Assembly: GCA_030144725.1 (NCBI GenBank)
Contig: JASKMD010000014.1
Location: forward strand, 4,166,870 to 4,230,869
DNA: 64,000 bases
Source: Haematococcus lacustris
Taxonomy: Eukaryota > Chlorophyta > Chlorophyceae > Chlamydomonadales > Haematococcaceae
Direction of reading: 5' to 3'
The notes under the pieces are model-generated. The model worked only from the letters and a program-made list of their open reading frames with translations. It searched no databases and had not been told where the DNA came from. Each line of letters begins with the position of its first letter. The first letter of the stretch is position 1. The position numbers were made by a program, and so were the translations under genes. Below, piece by piece: positions 32,162 through 43,000 of this stretch.

Positions 32162-35100
32162 AGTCCAACCAGCCAAAAGCAAGCACCGGCGAGACCACCG
32201 CTATCACCCCGCCACCGCCCCGGCTCCGTATCACTAAGCTCGCAGCCAACTCCAGTCCTGGCAGCCATGCTGATTTGCTAGTCTTCACGGGCTCATACAA
32301 GGGCAATAGTGCACGGGTGTTGATTGACGGAGGCGCTACTGGCTCGTTTATTGACTCGGCCTTTTGCACAAAGTATGGCATTCAGACTGCCCAGAAAGTG
32401 AGCCCCGACAACATCAGCCTAGCCGACGGCCATCAACAGCAGAGCAGCGCCATGATTCCCAATGCGCGTTTCCGGCTGGGTACCTACAAGGGCGAGCAAA
32501 CACTGCATGTTACACACCTTCACGACTTCGACATCATCCTGGGTAAGCCCTGGCTTGCGGAAATCAATCCCCGCATCGACTGGAAAGCCAACATCATGCG
32601 CTTCCGTCATGCAGGCCGCCAGCACACGCTCCGGCCCCCTGTGAAGCAGCCAGGCACTACAAACACCAGCGGCAGCCCTTTGCTCATAAGCTCTGCACAG
32701 CTCCGCACGGCAATCAGCAATAAGTGTCCAACCTTCCTTGTCTCCATCACCCCGGCTGACAGCAATGCCGAGACCTGTCATCAGGTTCTGGATTGTTCTC
32801 CCATTGTGCAGGAGTATGCTGATGTGTTCCCATCAGACCTTCCGCATGGACTGCCACCAGAGCGCTCCGTGGACCACCGTATTGAGCTCCAACAAGCCAA
32901 GCCACCCCCGGCGCGGCCCATCTACAATGTGTCCAGCGGTGAGCTAGCAGAGTTGAAACAGCAAATAGGGGAGCTCTTGGACAAAGGCTTCATTCGCCCC
33001 AGCACCTCTCCCTATGCCTCCGGTGTGTTGCTAGTGCGCAAAAAGGATGGCTCATTCCGCATGTGCATCGATTACCGCCCTCTCAATCGTCTGACCATCA
33101 AGAACAAGTACCCTCTTCCACGCCTAGACACACTACTAGATCGGCTCCATGGTGCCAAGGTGTTCAGCAAGCTAGACCTGCGCCAAGGTTACCATCAGAT
33201 CCGGGTTGCCCCCGAGGACATCCACAAAACAGCTTTCCGCACACGCTACGGTCATTTTGAATTCACGGTGCTGCCCTTCGGGCTGTGCAATGCACCAGCC
33301 ACGTTCCAGCGTCTCATGAATGACGTGCTGCACGATCTCTTGGATGACTGCGTCCTTGTCTACCTAGATGACATTCTGATCTTCTCCCGCACCCCGCAAG
33401 AGCACATAGCCCACCTTCGGCGCGTGCTCGACCTACTCCGCAAACATAAGCTCTATGCCAAGCTCTCCAAGTGTGAGTTCGGCATGGACCAGACATCCTT
33501 CCTTGGTCACATTGTCTCTGCCTCGGGCATTGCATGCGATCCAGCCAAGGTAGCTGCGGTTCAGTCCTGGCCCGTCCCCACAACTGTGCATGACGTGCGC
33601 AGCTTTCTGGGCCTAGCTAACTACTACCGCCGCTTTGTGCAAGACTTCTCTACCATTGCAGCACCTCTCACCGCTCTGACCAGAGCAGACGGGCATGACA
33701 AGCAGGGTGTCGTGGCATGGGGTCAGGCCCAGCAGTCAGCCTTTGACGCTCTGAAGCAGGCACTCGTCTCTGCACCTATTCTCATTGCTCCAGATCCTTC
33801 GCAACCGTATACGCTACGATGTGATGCATCTTCCATCGGCATTGGTGCCGTGCTCTCCCAGGGTACCGGTTCAGCCGAGCGGGTCGTGGCCTACCACTCC
33901 CGTAAACTACTGCCAGCAGAACGGAACTATCCCACCCATGAGCAGGAGCTCCTGTCTCCGGTGGAGGCCCTCAAGGTATGGCGTCACTACCTCCTTGGTG
34001 CGTCATTCAACCTACTCACAGACAATTGGGCTACAAAGCACATTCAAACACAGCCTCGCCTCGATTGCCGTCGCCAAGCGCGGTGGATGGAGGTCCTTCA
34101 AGAGTACGACTGCATCATAGATCATATCCCGGGCAAACAGAACATAGTGGCAGACGCCCTATCACGTCGGTCAGATTATCAACTACTGTCGGTTGGGCGA
34201 CGGACACAGCGCAACGCCGCCCAGGTCACTGAGACAACCATCTCTGTCGACCAATCACGGCTACGGAACATACACGATGCTGCGGCTACCGATCCCCAGT
34301 ATCAGCGCCATCTCACTGCCGCCCTCAAGGGACGCGCACGGCAGTTTACGGTTCAGGACAATCTGCTGTATCACACAGGTCGAGGGACCCCTTTACTGTA
34401 CATTCCAGCGGGCCCCTTACGCACGGACCTGTTGTGTGAGGCACACGATGTCCCCACGGCTGGCCATCTTGGTCGGGACAAAACTTAACTCCGGCTGTCC
34501 CGCCTTGTCTACTGGCCACGCATGGCAGCTGCAGTGCATGACTACATTCGCACTTGCACCCACTGCCAGCGGAACAAGTCTAGCACCACAAAACCCTTTG
34601 GCCTTTTGCAGCCTTTGCCCGTGCCCCAGCACCGATGGGAGCAGGTCAGCATGGACTTGATCACCCAGCTACCTGTCACCTCGGCTGGCCACGATGCCAT
34701 TGTCGTCTTTGTGGATAAGCTGACTAAAATGATTCATACTGTCCCCACAACCACCACAGTGTCAGCCCCTGAGCTGGCCCAGCTCTTCTTCGACTCTGTC
34801 TTCAAGTACCACGGCCTCCCCAAGGTCATCATCTCTGATCGGGACCCCAGGTTCACTTCCAACTTCTGGCAACAGCTCTTTGCCAAGACCGGGACCCACT
34901 TGAATATCTCCACAGCCAACCATCCCCAGACTGACGGCCAGACTGAGCGCGCTAACCGCACCATTGAAGACATGCTGCGCAACTACGTCTCGCCGCACCA
35001 CACAGACTGGGACAACCACCTCACCGCCGTTGAGTTTGCCTACAACGCATCTGTCCAAGCCAGTACAGGCTATTCCCCTTTCATGCTCAACTCCGGCCAG

Positions 35101-35788
35101 GAACCTCACACTCCTTTGTCTCTAGCAGTGTCATCAGCTGCTCCAGCACGGGTCACACCAGATACCAGCGAGAGTGCCCCAGCCTTCCTCCAGCGCATGG
35201 CTACCAACATCGCCGCTGCTACACAACACCTCATCAAAGCAAGAGCGGCAGGTCAAGTATGCCAATGCCCACCGTCAGGATCATAAATTCTCCACTGGTG
35301 ACATGGTTTACCTTTGCGACAGCTTCTTTACCCACATTAGACCGGCCACGCAAGCTGCCGGCGCCGCCCGCAAGTTTACCCCCAGGCAGCACGGCCCCTT
35401 CAAGGTCCTAGAGGTCGTCACTCCTGTCGCTCTGCGGCTTCAACTACCTACTGAGTGGAAATCAGTCCACCCGGTTGTACACGTGTCGCACGTCAAGTTG
35501 CACCACGACGGCAGTGCGCGGTTCCCCACTCGCAACCCCGCTCCTCCGCCAGAGCCAGACATCATCGACGGTGAAGCTCATTACCACGTAGAAGCCTTCC
35601 GCAACCACCGCTTCCAGCGCGGTAAACTCCAACTGCAAGTGAAGTGGCTTGGCCACCCTGAACACGAGAATAGCTGGGTGCCCCTGGCACAACTACAAGA
35701 AGACATGACCCAGAACGTCCTCAAGAAGCTGTTGCGGGCGTATGCTTTCCGCACCAAGCAACCCCAGGGATGGATGCAGCCAGCGTAG
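32125..35788 (+). pseudogene. pol: Pol polyprotein of the LTR retrotransposon, interrupted
   Basis: In the -1 frame relative to gag. Protease: [12 protein letters not shown] near 32320. Reverse transcriptase: [11 protein letters not shown] near 33170, [11 protein letters not shown] near 33280, catalytic YLDD at about 33361. RNase [17 protein letters not shown] near 33815. Integrase zinc motif: GHLGRDK with CTHC downstream. Integrase core: SMDLITQLP, ISDRDPRFTSNFW and the Glu of TERANRTIEDML. The C-terminal chromodomain (YHVEAFRNHR to KWLGHPEHENSW) lies near 35580-35720, as in chromoviruses. A TAA at 34486-34488 interrupts the integrase zinc region, with the same frame open on both sides. A frameshift near 35240-35256 separates the integrase core from the C-terminal part, which ends at 35788. 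Confidence 0.88.
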
Positions 35789-35910
35789 GTTAGGGTTAGA
35801 TAGAGTTGTTTGAAAACATGCCTGCCTGTCTGTTGTTGTCACATTGTTGGTTGCATGGCACACACATAGCACTTTCAACTGCACGCTTCGGGACGAAGCT
35901 CTCTCCAAGT

Positions 35911-35919
35911 GGGGGAGAG
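35911..35919 (+). other. Polypurine tract
   Basis: GGGGGAGAG immediately before the 3' LTR, the expected primer site for plus-strand synthesis. Confidence 0.8.
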
Positions 35920-36372
35920 TGTAAGAGTACACGATTGCACGGTAGGATGCATGAACAAATGTTGTTTTTCTTTTACATGAAGTGCCACGTTGCCTAATGA
36001 CGTTGTGTCTCACTGTATGATGTCGGTAGGTTTTAAGCGAGTTGTTGTAGTGTTTAGAGAGAAGAGAACTGAACCACAATAGTCCTTTGTACACGGAACA
36101 TTGTAAGACTCCTTCCTTACGGTTACGGTCGGTCTGCCTCTACCACCTACGGTTCTACGGTCTCCCACGGTTCTTAGTGAATTCGGGCGCTGTTGCTTTA
36201 TAAGCAATAGTAAGTCAGCTTAGCGGTCCTTAGCTCCAGCGTCGAGCTGAGCCCTAGCCGTAGTTAACACTACGAGACTTCTAGAAGCCGACCGTAGGCT
36301 GAAAGAAGTCCTTAGACCCATTAGCGCTTGCATTTACGAGTTTTTCCGGGCCCACGCATTACAACTGTTGCA
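35920..36372 (+). repeat. 3' LTR
   Basis: 453 bp, two differences from the 5' LTR by eye; followed by target duplication TCTAC. Confidence 0.93.
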
Positions 36373-36536
36373 TCTACCCCAAACATAACTGTGAATGTAC
36401 CTGCCATTGTGCCTGATGACTGTGCCAAACGACTGCACTCAGCTGCTCTCACAGAAGCTATGATGAACTGATAGCTCACTCTGGCAAGGGACCCTCGTTT
36501 GTTGAGCAAACAGCGTAGCCCTTCTTTTTTCTCGCC

Positions 36537-39500
36537 TTATAACCTGTCAGTGTTAGGAGACAGCACCAGTGTCAGTGGCCGGCGCGGTCGATAGGTCACT
36601 GACGCCTCCGCCTCCACAGGCAGTGCACTTGGGTGCAAGCGCAGGTGTGGAAATGCCTGGAGCCATGTCGCCAACAAGACCTGCATGCCATGCACAACAT
36701 AGAGTCCACGCAAGGGGGGTCCACGCAAGTACCACATGTTGATGGGCAGGACCGTGCTATCTCATCATAAACCTACATTTTTGAGGTGTATGCACAATAC
36801 AGGATCAAAGATTTTTCCATGACTCTGGGGAGGACGGGGCCCCTATGCTACCAATCTTAGTCGCACTCCCGCCATGAGGACCCCTCCGACAGCTAGCTCC
36901 GCGTACTCTGCAGCTTTCTGAACTTGCAAGGATGGGTTGCACGTTGCACGTTGCAAGTCGCGAGTCAAACGACCGGTACTGCGACTTGCGCGATAGCATC
37001 TCACGAGCGGGAGCGGGAGCGGGAGCGGGAGCGGGAGCGGGAGCGGGAGCGGGAGCGGGAGCGGGAGCGGGAGCGGGAGCGGGAGCGGGAGCGGGAGCGG
37101 GAGCGGGAGCGGGAGCGGGAGCGGGAGCGGGAGCGGGAGCGGGAGCGGGAGCGGGAGCGGGAGCGGGAGCGGGAGCGGGAGCGGGAGCGGGAGCGGGAGC
37201 GGGAGCGGGAGCGGGAGCGGGAGCGGGAGCGGGAGCGGGAGCGGGAGCGGGAGCGGGAGCGGGAGCGGGAGCGGGAGCGGGAGCGGGAGCGGGAGCGGGA
37301 GCGGGAGAGGGAGCGGGAGAGGGAGAGGGAGAGGGAGAGGGAGAGGGAGAGGGAGAGGGAGAGGGAGAGGGAGAGGGAGAGGGAGAGGGAGAGGGAGAGG
37401 GAGAGGGAGAGGGAGAGGGAGAGGGAGAGGGAGAGGGAGAGGGAGAGGGAGAGGGAGAGGGAGAGGGAGAGGGAGAGGGAGAGGGAGAGGGAGAGGGAGA
37501 GGGAGAGGGAGAGGGAGAGGGAGAGGGAGAGGGAGAGGGAGAGGGAGAGGGAGAGGGAGAGGGAGAGGGAGAGGGAGAGGGAGAGGGAGAGGGAGAGGGA
37601 GAGGGAGAGGGAGAGGGAGAGGGAGAGGGAGAGGGAGAGGGAGAGGGAGAGGGAGAGGGAGAGGGAGAGGGAGAGGGAGAGGGAGAGGGAGAGGGAGAGG
37701 GAGAGGGCTCCTCCATACCCTCACCAACCATGCAAGCCCGGCCCTGCACTTCCCGCACCTTCATCTCGTACATTGCGAACGTACTGCCAATGCAGGAGCG
37801 GCCACCGCCTCCAAAGGGGATGTATTGGAAACGAGGCAGGGCCGCAGCACTGCCCCCCTCAAGGAAGCGCTCGGGCTTGAAGGCATCAGGGTCGGGGAAG
37901 AGGTCTGGCTGACGGTGCAGGGCGTAGGGTGACAGCAGGATGTAGCTGCCTTGCACGATCTGTACAAGGGCCGCACCAGGTGTACGCCTTTGCCTTGTCA
38001 CAGCTCCCTTGCTAGCCTGCTGCCTCAACTTCGGTCTTGAGCACCCAGGCCCTGCCACTGAGGCCAAGATGCTCACCAGCCTAAGTCTGATCCTCCCCAT
38101 CACCCTCCCCTTCCACCCAGGGCACACCCCACACCAGGTGCCTTGCCTCGCGACAGGCCCATGTCTGATGTGTAGCATTGCTGCCAGCCCCACCTGCCTG
38201 GCTGGTGCCGCTATTGTACTTATCGTGCCTATGGTGCCGCTATTGTGCTATCGGCTGGTGCCGCTATTGCCATCCTCATTAACAGCATCTCTTACCCACC
38301 TGCACGCCTCCAGGCAACTCGTCCTGCTGGGCGGCCTGGCGGTCAAAGGCCCACACAGGCGGGTGCAGCCGCAGCGTCTCCTGCAGCACCGCCTCCAGGT
38401 ACCTGTGGACATTAGGGCAGCACACCACAGTACAAAAAAGGAAAACAAAACAAATAAAACGATACAATTATAATACAATACAGTATGATACAATACAACA
38501 AGACAGTATAACATTACACAAGCTAGGCACCTAGAACCAGGAGGGCAGCACTCTACTGTGTTCCTGTCCCTCACCCACCCAACCGATGGCCTTGCATTCA
38601 TTGGCTATGTTGGACACATTGGATTTGTTTGTTGAAGAAGTGCAGTAAAGAACATCATGGGGTCACTCTGCATGGCACAGTTCATTTTTAAAGGTATTTG
38701 CAAACTGTCACCAAAACAGTTCCTGTCCCTCACCCATCCAAGTGATTCATTGGTAATTCATTGGCTATGTTGGATACACTGGATGTCTTGGTTGAAGAAG
38801 CTCAGTAAAGAACATCGACAAGGTTTTTGCAAATCGTCACCAAAGACAGTGACCTTTGACCTGAGCCATTGCCTTACTCGCCTAGACACTTTGGCCCAAG
38901 CTATGAGCCCAAGTTAGGCCCAGCTATGAGCTTGACAGTATGACCTGAGCCATGCCACCTTTTGAGCTACAATTCAAGCACGTGGGCACAACGAAGAAGA
39001 GGCTGCTGCGGCCTGGTGAGTGTGACACTTGTTGTTCCGCAGTTAGGGTGTACACATGCCCAAGACATGTATAGGCTCAGGGTCGGGGCCGATAGCTCGA
39101 GGCAACTGCATGGCCAGGTTAGGCTGGAGGCCCAGTCCCACGATGCTCATAGAAACAAGCAGCTCAGCCCCTTGACCGAGTTTAACTGTTTGGCCTGATG
39201 TTTTGTACACATGGTAGCCTGTGATGTAAAAACACTGTCCCTTGCACTGTGCCTCGTCCCCCTCGCCCCTCTCACCACCCTCCTCACTGCACTCCGTCAC
39301 CACGCTGTTGCTGACCCTCATCCTCCCACCTCAGCTTGGGCAGGTGGTGCGGCTGCAGTGCCTCAGGACCCGGGCCACACACTGCATGCACCTCCGCCAC
39401 CGCATGGTGCACCGCCTCCGGGTGGAGCGCCAGCTGGTACATAGCCCAGGCTCTGCATACACGTGTGTACGGGGCCACAGGGCCTCAGGGGGCAGTTGGG

Positions 39501-40035
39501 GAGGTGCAGCACACTTGACGACGCGCGCTGTCAGAAGTCACACACTGGCAGCAGCAGGGCCAGCAGCGGCCACAGCAGCAGCAGCAGCAGGTGCAGCAGG
39601 TGCAGGTGAGGCACGAGCGATGGCAGCGACAGCATCATGGTAGCTGATACTCACGCAGCCTACGCAGGAAAAGGAAGCAAGGGCCCAACGTGGGCTGCCG
39701 AACGTAATGCCATTGGTGCCCGGTAGTGGCCCCCTGCAAGCCCCCACAGGCCCCAAGCGCACTGAGGCTGAGCAGGCAGCTGAGCCCACCCAGCCCACCA
39801 AGGGCAAAGGCAATGGCAATGGCAAGGGCAAGGCTGCCAAAGCCAAGCCAGCACCACAGCCAGGGAGGTGGCTGGACAGGGACTGCAATGCACTGCTGAA
39901 CATGCAGCGCATTGGGGAGAACAGGTGGCGCCCGCTGGAGCTGTGCTGGTGGCCAAAGCAAGCAGCTCTACCAGCCAAGGGCAAGGAGCACCCTAGCCTG
40001 GACTACAAGCAGCTGCGAGACAAGCCACCCAAGGC

Positions 40036-40078
<43 letters not shown>

Positions 40079-43000
40079 GCTGTGGCACACTAGTGTGACC
40101 CCTTTGTTCAGCTGTTAACAACTTGCAATCAGCGCATGTTTTTCATGCCAACTCTACACACTAGCCCTTGCAGTCAGGCAATAGTGTAGGTGGTAGGCAC
40201 TCATGCACCACGCCCATGTGCATTGGGTATACTACACACAGCCCATGAACACCACTTGAGTCGGGCCACTAGTGGCCACTAGTGGTCCCTAGTGTTCCGG
40301 CTCAAATGGGGGCCCTAGTGAAGGACAAGGGGGCTGCCTTAGTGACGATATGCTAAGACTGATGGTGGAATGAGAGCGAACATGCACTTAGGAAGAGTGG
40401 CGGCAGGTGTAAGGCACATGCCTGGAAGGCACTTGGAGGCACATGTGTGTGGCTCCACCATGTGCCCTCCAGTGCACAGCTTTGTGCCCAGTGTGCCCTT
40501 CAGTCTACCATACACCTGCCCTATATGTGCGGGACCACATGTCAGGCCTATCTACAGCAAATGGAGGGCTGGCCAGCTCCTCTACCGCTGCCTCTGCCTG
40601 ACTCCGTCTCACTGGGCTTTGGTATGGCTATAGGCACCACACTCACAGCACGTTAGCTGAGGTTTCATGACCTGCCGTCACCATGGTCATCACCTGCGGG
40701 TTACACAAGCATCATGCAGCCCATGCGCCAGGCCAAGGATCAGCACCTTGGCCCTCAACCTTGAGCCTTCATTGCAGTGGAACACTCAGTGTGGACGCCT
40801 ACAAAACGGTGTTTTGTCTGTGTGGAGTTCCCATGCTCATGGCATGCACATGGCTTATACATGGCATACACATGGTCATGGTCGCCTACCACCTACACTA
40901 TTGCCTGACCCCTAGCAGTGCAGGCTGACACTGGCTGGTGAGCAGGTGCTGGTGAGCAGCGTATCACCAGCATGTGCCATGCACAGTCATCGCCGACACG
41001 CCGAAACTTACAGCAGCAGGGGTGACATCAGCCGCTGTGACAAGTGTGGGGGTGCTGGGGTGACAAGTGTGTGGGTATTAACCGCTGGGTGTGGGTATCA
41101 CCCACTGGGTAACTCTGCCTGAGTGGGGGTGTTGGAGTATTGGAGGTTGACATAGCAACAGGGGTGACGACAAATGACGACAAAGGAGCCTTACAGACCT
41201 CATCTCTCAGCTCCGAGTCGCCCAGGGCAGAGCCATCCTCATTGCGGGCCAGCAGCAGCATGTCCAGCAGGTCCCGCTGCTGCTGCCCCGCCTGGCGGAG
41301 TGGTGCTGTCCCGCCTGCCTGCTTTGCCCCGCCTGCCTGCTGCCCAGCGGCCATTGGCTGAGGGGTGGCGGCCTGCTGCCCTGCCCCTGAGTGCTGGGCC
41401 ATGCCTGGCTGGGCTGCAGCGCCTGGCTGTGGCACTTCAACATGGCGGGCTGGACAACCAGGCAGGTCCAGGTGTTGATGTGGCGAGGCTTCACTGACAG
41501 TTGCTGCACTGCCTGACCTGATTGGCTGCAGAGATGGTGGTGCTCCAGCCGTCTCAGCAAGGGGTGCTGCTGCTGCAGTGGATGCCGGTGGGGTGGCTGC
41601 CAGGGTCAGGGTGCGCATGGGGCAGCCGCTGGCAGCTGCCGCCTCCTGACCCCCCATGCCTAGCGAGATGCTGTTTCCTGCATGGGTTGAGCTGGCAGCA
41701 TGGACCCCACGGGATGGGTCTAGGGTCAAGGGGGTCAGGGCTGCAGGGGTAGAGGCCAGCTGCTGGCGACGCGCAGCGATGATGGAAAACACTATGCGGT
41801 CCAGCACCTGATCAGGCAACATGGTGCAGCAGCACTTGGCAGGGCACAGAGTAGTGGCGGGGAGTCACCATGACAGGTTGGTTCGCTCAGCATGAGACGC
41901 CAGTCACAACCAGCACCAACATAACACCACCCAGACCCAGCCCAGCCCGCCCAGCCCTGCCCTCCAAGAGGGGGCAGCAGGCGCGACCCAGGCACACACA
42001 GGGTAGGGCATACATGCCTACAGGGCAAGGCTTTATCACCAGGCTGTGACCTAAGTATACAGCAAGTGCAGCTGAGCTTCATTGGCGTCAGCTTGGCTTA
42101 GCTAGGCCTCATCCCCTCCTAAAGGACCCCCAGGCAACTCAACTCCCTTGTGGATGCTGCCGATCCTCTTATGTGCACAGCATGCCAGCAGCAGCTGTAT
42201 CAGCCTCGACTTGCCCCAGGCTGCCGCCCTAATGTGAACAGGGAGCAGTAGGCTGATGGCCTGTGTTCCCACCTCAGCTGTGTGCCTGCCTGCTTGGGAA
42301 TAGGGGCAAGGCTGGGGGGAGAGGAAGAGAGGGGTGGCATGGGGCCGGGAGTAGCAGCAGCAGCAGCAGTGTGGAACCCGGGCAGTGTGCAGCCAGGACC
42401 GTGCACCAGTGTTTTTTCACGAAATACGTAACGATCGGAACCAAAAGCTTGTTTTCTAGGCCTGGCTTTCGTTACCAGACGGACCCTTGCGTTGGCTGGC
42501 CTCAGGTGCTTCGTATCTGAAAAATGTTTAGTTGTGTATAATGGTTATACAAAATAGTTTTTGGCATACGAAAATGCTGCGATACTTGTTTTTTGTAACC
42601 AGTCGGAACCAAGTGGGTAACCAGCCATGTGATGGTCCTGGACCCTTCGTGACCAGCATCTGCTTTGCTGTTTTGAAATTGAAATCACTGCCGTGCACCG
42701 TACCTCCCGAGCGTTCTTGTAGCGCAGGTTTGCAGGGGTGGGCACCCAGGCAGGCAGTGGCAGGATGCTGCGCGCATTGTTGGCTGCAAAGCTCAGGCAC
42801 TCCTCCAGGGCCTTGCCCTGAGTGTGTCCCACCACCACCAGCAGCAACACTTTAGCGCAAGAGTAGGAGTCGCAGCAGCAAGGCCATCATCGGCAGTGGT
42901 CGTGGCAGCGGCAACAGCAGCAGCAGCAGCAGCAGCAGAGGTAAGGGTGTACAGGGTATTCTCACGATCTCAGAGGCCGAGTCTCCAATGTCTGAGCTGA

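Larger units (their letters stand above)
30163..36372 (+). mobile_element. Ty3-type chromodomain LTR retrotransposon
   Basis: Bounded by two 453-bp LTRs that start TG and end CA and differ at two positions by eye. A 5-bp target duplication TCTAC lies at 30158-30162 and 36373-36377. Internal order is gag, protease, reverse transcriptase, RNase H, integrase, chromodomain, which is the Ty3 (Metaviridae) order with a chromovirus C terminus. The near-identical LTRs imply recent insertion. Pol is interrupted twice, so this copy is probably not autonomous. Confidence 0.93.

Noticed and set aside
36805..38193. 462-codon minus-strand ORF with Ser-Pro and Ala-Pro repeats
   Set aside because: Only the part at 37759-37959 is a real P450 exon; the rest is read-through of the intronic hexanucleotide array.
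39707..40093. Lys-rich ORF as an ordinary nuclear protein gene
   Set aside because: It recurs with its 3' flank at 44758-45536 and degraded at 61945, which is mobile-element behaviour rather than a unique gene.
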